DNA from: Actinomycetales bacterium
Lineage (GTDB): Bacteria; Actinomycetota; Actinomycetes; Actinomycetales; Dermabacteraceae
Assembly (NCBI GenBank): GCA_012799425.1
Contig: JAAZLF010000079.1
Coordinates: 1-9,452, forward strand
DNA length: 9,452 nucleotides
Direction of reading: 5' to 3'
A program made the translations under genes and the position numbers. A model generated the notes under the pieces. It was not told the DNA's origin. It worked only from the letters and a program-made list of their open reading frames with translations, and made no database searches. Positions 6,161 to 9,452 of this stretch are shown piece by piece. Positions within the stretch are counted from its first letter, which is position 1. Each line of letters opens with the position of its first letter.

Positions 6161-7200
6161 TCAATGAGCAGCTCGCGGAGCTCTCGAATCTCGCGCTCGT
6201 GGTGGCGATCGTCCTCTACGTGCTGGCGATGTTCGGCTTCTCCGCCGATCTCGCCTCGATCTCCCAGCGGCGCGCCGACCAGCGCCTCGCCGCGCAGGAG
6301 GCGGAGGAATCCCAGCGGGTCCTGCACGGCGCGGGCGGCGGCAGCGCGGTCGAGGCGGATGGCTTCCTGACCGGATCCGACGGCACGGGCGAGAGCGCCC
6401 GCGGCACGATGACCGCGCAGAAGTTCGCCTTCCTGCTGTCGATCGCCGCGACCGCCCTGCACGTGGTGGGCGTGCTGGCCCGTGCGGGCGCCACCCAGCG
6501 GGTGCCGTGGGCGAACATGTACGAGTTCGCGACCACCAGCACCGCGCTCGTGATGGTCGCGTTCCTGGTGTTCTCCATCAAGCGCGCGGAGCTGCGGACG
6601 CTGGGCACCTTCGTGGTCAGCCCGGTGCTGCTGGTGCTGCTGCTCGCCCAGACCTTCTGGATCGTGCCCGCCGCTGCGCTGACTCCCAGCCTGCAGAACT
6701 CCCACTGGCTGATCATCCACATCGGCATCGCGATCATCGCCACCGCCCTGTCCATCCTCGGCGCAGTGGTCGCCACGCTGCAGCTGCTGCAGGCGCGCCA
6801 TGAGCGTGCACTGGTGGAGCTCGTCGCCGCGGGGGAGGAGCATCCCGAGCACTGGGGCCGCTTCGGCCACGTGCTGGATCGCCTGCCTTCCTCGACGGTG
6901 CTGGAGTCGCTGAGCTTCCGCATCCACTCCATCGCCTTCGTGTGCTGGACCTTCACGCTGATCTTCGGCGCGATCTGGGCGCGCGAGGCGTGGGGCCGCT
7001 TCTGGGGCTGGGATCCCAAGGAGGTGTGGACCTTCATCATCTGGGTGATCTACGCGGCCTACCTGCATGCCCGGGCGACCGGCGGCTTCCGCGGCAGCCG
7101 TGCCGCAGGGCTCGCGCTCGCGGGCTTCGTGGCCGTGGTGTTCAACTACACCGTCGTCAACACCGTGATCAACGGCCTGCATTCCTACTCGGGGCTCTGA
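6157..7200 (+). CDS. ccsB: Cytochrome c synthetase subunit CcsB/CcsA (WWD-domain haem handling protein)
   Basis: This is a 347-residue polytopic membrane protein of the CcsA/CcmC/CcmF haem-handling family. The tryptophan-rich WWD motif is W279-G-R-F-W283-G-W285-D-P-K-E-V-W291, flanked by candidate haem-ligand histidines H257 (RIHSIAF) before it and H304 (YLHARATGG) after it; H183 and H188 lie in another helix (SHWLIIHIG). The C-terminal motif VVFNYTVVNTVINGLHSYSG is typical of the family. Between the first helix (about 8-28) and the second (about 90-110) lies a hydrophilic Ala/Glu/Arg/Gly-rich segment of about 60 residues. Start GTG 6157 overlaps the resB stop and AGGA lies eight bases upstream. 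It ends the operon; a terminator follows about 90 bases later. It works with ResB to ligate haem. Confidence 0.95.
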   Translation: MINEQLAELSNLALVVAIVLYVLAMFGFSADLASISQRRADQRLAAQEAEESQRVLHGAGGGSAVEADGFLTGSDGTGESARGTMTAQKFAFLLSIAATALHVVGVLARAGATQRVPWANMYEFATTSTALVMVAFLVFSIKRAELRTLGTFVVSPVLLVLLLAQTFWIVPAAALTPSLQNSHWLIIHIGIAIIATALSILGAVVATLQLLQARHERALVELVAAGEEHPEHWGRFGHVLDRLPSSTVLESLSFRIHSIAFVCWTFTLIFGAIWAREAWGRFWGWDPKEVWTFIIWVIYAAYLHARATGGFRGSRAAGLALAGFVAVVFNYTVVNTVINGLHSYSGL

Positions 7201-7220
7201 GGCCCGAGCCTGCGTGCAGG

Positions 7221-7289
7221 CACCGACCGCACGCGCAGGCCACCGATCACACGCGCAAGCATCGACCGCACGCGCAGGCACCGACCACA
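7221..7289. repeat. Short tandem repeat, 19-20 bp unit, about 3.5 copies
   Basis: Units of the form CACCGACCGCACGCGCAGG occur at 7221-7240 (with one extra C), 7241-7259, 7260-7278 and partly at 7279-7289. The second unit differs by GATCACA and AAG, the third by one base. A partial match (GCGTGCAGG) precedes them at 7212-7220. The array starts 20 bases after the ccsB stop and ends at the terminator stem. There are no spacers, so it is not CRISPR. Confidence 0.75.
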
Positions 7290-7327
7290 GCGGCCCGGGA
7301 CGGTTCTTCCTCCGCCCCGGGCCGCTG
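7288..7327. terminator. Terminator hairpin after the ccs operon, probably bidirectional
   Basis: A perfect 12-bp inverted repeat (7288-7299 with 7316-7327, core GCGGCCCGGG) encloses a 16-base pyrimidine-rich loop. It lies between the ends of ccsB (+) and the PLDc_N-like gene (-) and can serve both. No T tract is seen. Confidence 0.75.
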
Positions 7328-7367
7328 CTGTGCGTCGTGGTGAGACCCTCGGCGGGTGGGCCGGTGC

Positions 7368-7730
7368 TCAGGAGCTGCGGTCGTCGCCGTCCTGGCCGGA
7401 GCTCGTGCCGTCGGTATCGTCGTCCTGGTCCCGCTGCCGCTTCTCCCGGCGCTCGCGGCGGATGTCCTCGTCGAGCTTGCGCAGGAAGTCGGGATCCTCG
7501 TCCGGGGCGAGCGGCCCCTGGCGACGGGGGCGACCGTGCCCCTCGGGCGAGGCGCGGTCCTTGCCCACGAACAGCCAGGTGATGGGTCCCACCCAGGGGA
7601 TCAGCACGATCAGCACGATCCAGGCCCACTTGGGCAGGCCGCGGATCTTGTCATCCTCGGTCTGCACGCAGTCGGCGAGCGCGAAGACCGTCAGGGCGAT
7701 GGAGAGAACTGCAATGATGCCGCGAGCCAT
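7368..7730 (-). CDS. Small membrane protein with phospholipase D nuclease N-terminal-like (PLDc_N) region
   Basis: The product has 120 residues. Two hydrophobic helices lie at about 3-20 (RGIIAVLSIALTVFALADCV) and 35-56 (WAWIVLIVLIPWVGPITWLFVG), joined by a short loop with LPKW. The pattern 'ADC...LPKW.W....L.P..GP..W...G' matches the PLDc_N domain, a stand-alone two-helix module common in actinobacteria. No phospholipase HKD motif exists here, so no enzyme activity should be assigned. Residues 57-120 form a highly charged, probably coiled or disordered tail (KLDEDIRRERREKRQRDQDDD). I chose ATG 7730 since a TACACT box ends six bases before it and no ribosome site is visible. The longer frame upstream has no support. 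Function unknown. Confidence 0.82.
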   Translation of the reverse strand: MARGIIAVLSIALTVFALADCVQTEDDKIRGLPKWAWIVLIVLIPWVGPITWLFVGKDRASPEGHGRPRRQGPLAPDEDPDFLRKLDEDIRRERREKRQRDQDDDTDGTSSGQDGDDRSS

Positions 7731-7736
7731 GGCCGA

Positions 7737-7742
7737 AGTGTA
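7737..7742 (-). promoter_or_regulatory. -10 box TACACT, leaderless start of the PLDc_N-like gene
   Basis: On the minus strand TACACT is followed by six bases and then the ATG at 7730. There is no purine-rich ribosome site. This spacing fits transcription starting at the start codon itself. A -35 element is not evident. Confidence 0.5.
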
Positions 7743-7802
7743 GGCAACGCACCTGATCGCCGTGTGAGGACCGCCGCAGAGCCCGGGCACAGATCAGCGA
7801 AC

Positions 7803-7808
7803 TACCCT
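7803..7808 (+). promoter_or_regulatory. -10 box TACCCT, leaderless start of the DUF4229 gene
   Basis: TACCCT is followed by GGGGCC and then the ATG at 7815, the same six-base spacing as in the divergent gene. The 84-base gap between the two start codons therefore carries two back-to-back candidate promoters. Confidence 0.45.
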
Positions 7809-7814
7809 GGGGCC

Positions 7815-8249
7815 ATGCGCCAATTCCTGCTCTACGCCGTCATCCGTCTGGGCCTGTGGGTCCTGATCTGGTGGCTGCTCACCCTGCTGGACGTCGGGCT
7901 GATGCTGGCCGGCGTGCTGGCGGCGTTCCTCGCCATGCTGATCTCGATCCTGTTCCTGGACAAGCTGCGCGGCGCCGCGGCGATGCGCTGGAAGGACGCG
8001 AACGAGCGTCGTGCCCAGCGCCGCGAGGAGGAGACCGACGAGGACGCGGAGTTCGAGGACTCCCTGCTCGACAGCCCGGAGGGCCCGCAGGTCGAGGGCG
8101 AGGATGCCGCCCCGGAGGATCCGCTCGGCGAGAGCCTCGAGGGGGAGGACGATCCCGCGGGGCCCGGACGGCTGCCGGAGCTCGACGGCGCCGATCCCGA
8201 CGGTTCGGGGCCCGGCGGGCCCGAGAACGTCAGAGGATCAGACCGATGA
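7815..8249 (+). CDS. DUF4229 domain-containing membrane protein
   Basis: The product has 144 residues. The N-terminal 50 residues hold two closely spaced helices (about 4-24 and 28-48), opening [20 protein letters not shown], and then a basic segment [20 protein letters not shown]. This is the DUF4229 pattern, an actinobacterial family usually found next to menA, as here. The rest (about 66-144) is a very acidic Asp/Glu/Pro/Gly-rich tail that looks disordered. I chose ATG 7815 because homology starts there and a TAnnnT box lies directly upstream; the frame is open for 459 bases before it, with no support. The last 20 bases of the gene overlap the 3' end of menA on the other strand. Function unknown; context suggests a membrane role near menaquinone synthesis. 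Confidence 0.85.
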   Translation: MRQFLLYAVIRLGLWVLIWWLLTLLDVGLMLAGVLAAFLAMLISILFLDKLRGAAAMRWKDANERRAQRREEETDEDAEFEDSLLDSPEGPQVEGEDAAPEDPLGESLEGEDDPAGPGRLPELDGADPDGSGPGGPENVRGSDR

Positions 8250-9126
8250 GCAGCAGCACGGAGTAGACCAGCTCGAGGCGCCCAGTCGCACCGAGCACGG
8301 GGATCAGATCCCGGCCCTGCGCACCCCCCAGCACGGACCGCACGGGACCGATCGCGAGAGGCAGTGCGAGCAACACCAGTGCCGCCGGCAGCTGCGCCAC
8401 GATCACCGGCACCATCAGTGCGAAGGGGACCAGCAGCGTCGCGGCGTAGAGCAGCCGGGTGCCGCGCTCGCCCAGCCGCACGGCCAGGGTGCGCTTCCCG
8501 GCGAGGACATCGGTGGGGATGTCGCGCAGGTTGTTGGTGAGCATCAGCGCCACCGCGAGCAGGCCGATCGCGATCGAGGCCAGCAGCGCCGCCCAGGAGG
8601 GCTGCAGGGTGATCGCGTACGCGGTGCCGTTGACGGCGACGAGGCCGAAGAACACGAACACGAACAGCTCGCCGAGCCCCAGATAGCCGTAGGGCTTTTT
8701 CCCTCCGGTGTAGAACCAGGCGGCGGCGATCGCGGCGGCACCGACCGCCAGCGCCCACCAGATCTGCGCCAGGGCGATCAGCGCCAGCCCGAAGAGCCCG
8801 CCGAGGGCGAGGGAGAGGATCGCGGCCCGCTTCACCGTGGCCGGGGCGGCGGCCCGGGAGCCGGTCAGGCGGAAGGGGCCCACGCGGTCGTCGTCGGTGC
8901 CGCGGATTCCGTCGGAGTAGTCGTTGGCGTAGTTCACGCCGATCTGCAGGCAGAAGGACACCGCGAGGGCGAGCAGCGCCCGCGGGGCCACCAGCGCCCA
9001 GTCCACGTCCCCGTGCACGTTCCCCAGCTGCCAGACGGCCGCACCGGTGCCGGCCGCGACGGGGGCGAAGGCCGCCGGGAGGGTGCGGGGACGGGCGCCC
9101 TGCACCCACTGCGACAGGCTGGCCAT
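8230..9126 (-). CDS. menA: 1,4-dihydroxy-2-naphthoate polyprenyltransferase (MenA)
   Basis: The product is a 298-residue UbiA-family membrane prenyltransferase. It joins a polyprenyl diphosphate to 1,4-dihydroxy-2-naphthoate to give demethylmenaquinone at the cytoplasmic membrane. The opening W7[16 protein letters not shown] is typical of MenA. The first Asp-rich motif is N65[13 protein letters not shown] (N68, D69, D72, D78), and the second is N198-NLRD202-IPTD206[13 protein letters not shown]; both bind the Mg-diphosphate. About eight to nine hydrophobic helices alternate along the sequence. I chose ATG 9126 because GGAG lies four bases upstream and homology starts there; the frame stays open to beyond 9440 without support. 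It converges on and overlaps the DUF4229 gene by 20 bases. It supplies the quinone for the respiratory chain that the ccs operon helps build. Confidence 0.95.
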   Translation of the reverse strand: MASLSQWVQGARPRTLPAAFAPVAAGTGAAVWQLGNVHGDVDWALVAPRALLALAVSFCLQIGVNYANDYSDGIRGTDDDRVGPFRLTGSRAAAPATVKRAAILSLALGGLFGLALIALAQIWWALAVGAAAIAAAWFYTGGKKPYGYLGLGELFVFVFFGLVAVNGTAYAITLQPSWAALLASIAIGLLAVALMLTNNLRDIPTDVLAGKRTLAVRLGERGTRLLYAATLLVPFALMVPVIVAQLPAALVLLALPLAIGPVRSVLGGAQGRDLIPVLGATGRLELVYSVLLLIGLIL

Positions 9127-9177
9127 CGTGCTCCTCGAGGATCGTGTTCGGTGCCGCGCCGCGCGACGGCCCCCACG

Positions 9178-9183
9178 AGGATA
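9178..9183 (-). promoter_or_regulatory. Possible -10 box of menA
   Basis: TATCCT on the minus strand would start transcription near 9171, leaving a leader of about 45 bases before the menA ATG. The -35 region is not recognisable, so this is weak. Confidence 0.3.
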
Positions 9184-9319
9184 CGTCGGGGCCGGAGCCC
9201 AGGGCCCTCCAGTGGTCGACGGCACGCCCGAGCCCCGCAGTGGTCGAGCGCACAGCGGGCGCCCTCGCCTCCCGCAGCGGGCCCGACCCTCGCTTCCCGG
9301 AGCGGCCCCCTCCCTCGCC

Positions 9320-9361
9320 CGAGCGTTGCGCAGTGGGCGTTCTGATCCTCCATAGCGCCGA
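9320..9361. repeat. 42-bp direct repeat, copy 1
   Basis: This stretch, starting CGAGCGTTGCGCAGTGGGCG and ending CATAGCGCCGA, recurs without any mismatch at 9411-9452, a period of 91 bases. CGTTGCG inside it (9324-9330) is mirrored by CGCAACG at 9365-9371, just outside, so a weak hairpin could form around it. Confidence 0.9.
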
Positions 9362-9410
9362 TTACGCAACGGTGGGGTGGGTAGGGCTGTGCTTCCTGGC
9401 CTGGGCTTGG

Positions 9411-9452
9411 CGAGCGTTGCGCAGTGGGCGTTCTGATCCTCCATAGCGCCGA
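9411..9452. repeat. 42-bp direct repeat, copy 2 (runs to the window edge)
   Basis: This is a perfect second copy of 9320-9361. The match stops on the left at 9411 and is cut on the right by the end of the window, so the true unit may be longer and further copies may follow. Confidence 0.9.

Larger units (their letters stand above)
9127..9452. other. Non-coding stretch upstream of menA
   Basis: No credible gene or RNA is seen in these 326 bases. The part near menA holds its ribosome site and a possible -10. Further out the decamer CAGTGGTCGA occurs twice (9210-9219 and 9238-9247), followed by similar degenerate GCAG(C/T)GGGC blocks near 9252 and 9274, and finally the 42-bp repeats. All open frames here are spurious GC-rich frames. 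Confidence 0.6.

Noticed and set aside
2381..7200. The five-gene operon as a new system
   Set aside because: It is the known actinobacterial System II cytochrome c maturation operon (histidine phosphatase, ResA, CcdA, ResB, CcsB).
7221..7289. CRISPR-like array
   Set aside because: The units abut one another without unique spacers and are only 19-20 bases long; no cas gene is near.
6100..7629. 509-residue open frame on the minus strand opposite ccsB
   Set aside because: Same reason: antisense to an unmistakable WWD-domain gene, biased composition, no recognisable motif.
9127..9444. N-terminal extension of MenA and small frames starting [11 protein letters not shown]
   Set aside because: They start inside the 42-bp repeats and differ only because the repeat is duplicated. 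No homology, and the menA ribosome site fixes the start at 9126.
1..9452. tRNA, rRNA, insertion sequence or phage attachment site
   Set aside because: Read on both strands, nothing with a tRNA fold, rRNA motif, transposase or integrase was recognised. A covariance-model scan would settle small RNAs.

Overview
The window is very GC-rich and uses several GTG starts, G/C-ending codons and tightly overlapping genes. It carries bS22 (a tiny ribosomal protein known from Actinobacteria), a DUF4229 protein beside menA, and the actinobacterial arrangement of the System II cytochrome c maturation genes. Together these point to an actinobacterium, probably of the Micrococcales. A Brachybacterium/Dermabacteraceae-like host is my guess from style and gene order, not something the sequence proves.

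Layout. (1) 1-263: the 3' end of a one-membrane-helix protein, possibly the tail of a dynamin/YfjP-like GTPase. (2) 449-547: a 32-residue basic protein, bS22, with its own upstream region and a strong hairpin after it. (3) 674-979 (-): a small glutaredoxin-like protein; tandem hairpins lie between its 3' end and bS22. (4) 1096-1626 (-) and 1749-2303 (+): a YceI-family protein and a MarR-family regulator, divergent, with overlapping promoters in the only clearly AT-rich patch seen. (5) 2381-7200 (+): a five-gene, translationally coupled operon encoding a histidine phosphatase, a ResA/TlpA-like thioredoxin lipoprotein, CcdA, ResB and CcsB. (6) 7288-7327: a terminator preceded by about four copies of a 19-bp tandem repeat. 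(7) 7368-7730 (-) and 7815-8249 (+): two small membrane proteins with charged tails (PLDc_N-like and DUF4229), divergent, each with a TAnnnT box six bases before its ATG, which suggests leaderless mRNAs. (8) 8230-9126 (-): menA, which overlaps the DUF4229 gene tail to tail. (9) 9127-9452: no gene seen; it holds the menA upstream region and a perfect 42-bp direct repeat that runs to the window edge.

How the genes work together. CcdA carries reducing equivalents across the membrane. The ResA-like lipoprotein uses them to keep apocytochrome c CxxCH cysteines reduced. ResB-CcsB exports haem and ligates it. MenA makes demethylmenaquinone, the quinone that feeds the cytochrome bc complex whose cytochromes this operon matures. 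The window is thus largely a respiratory-chain assembly neighbourhood. I found no convincing new system; the items worth a second look are repeats, promoter architecture and small sequence oddities.
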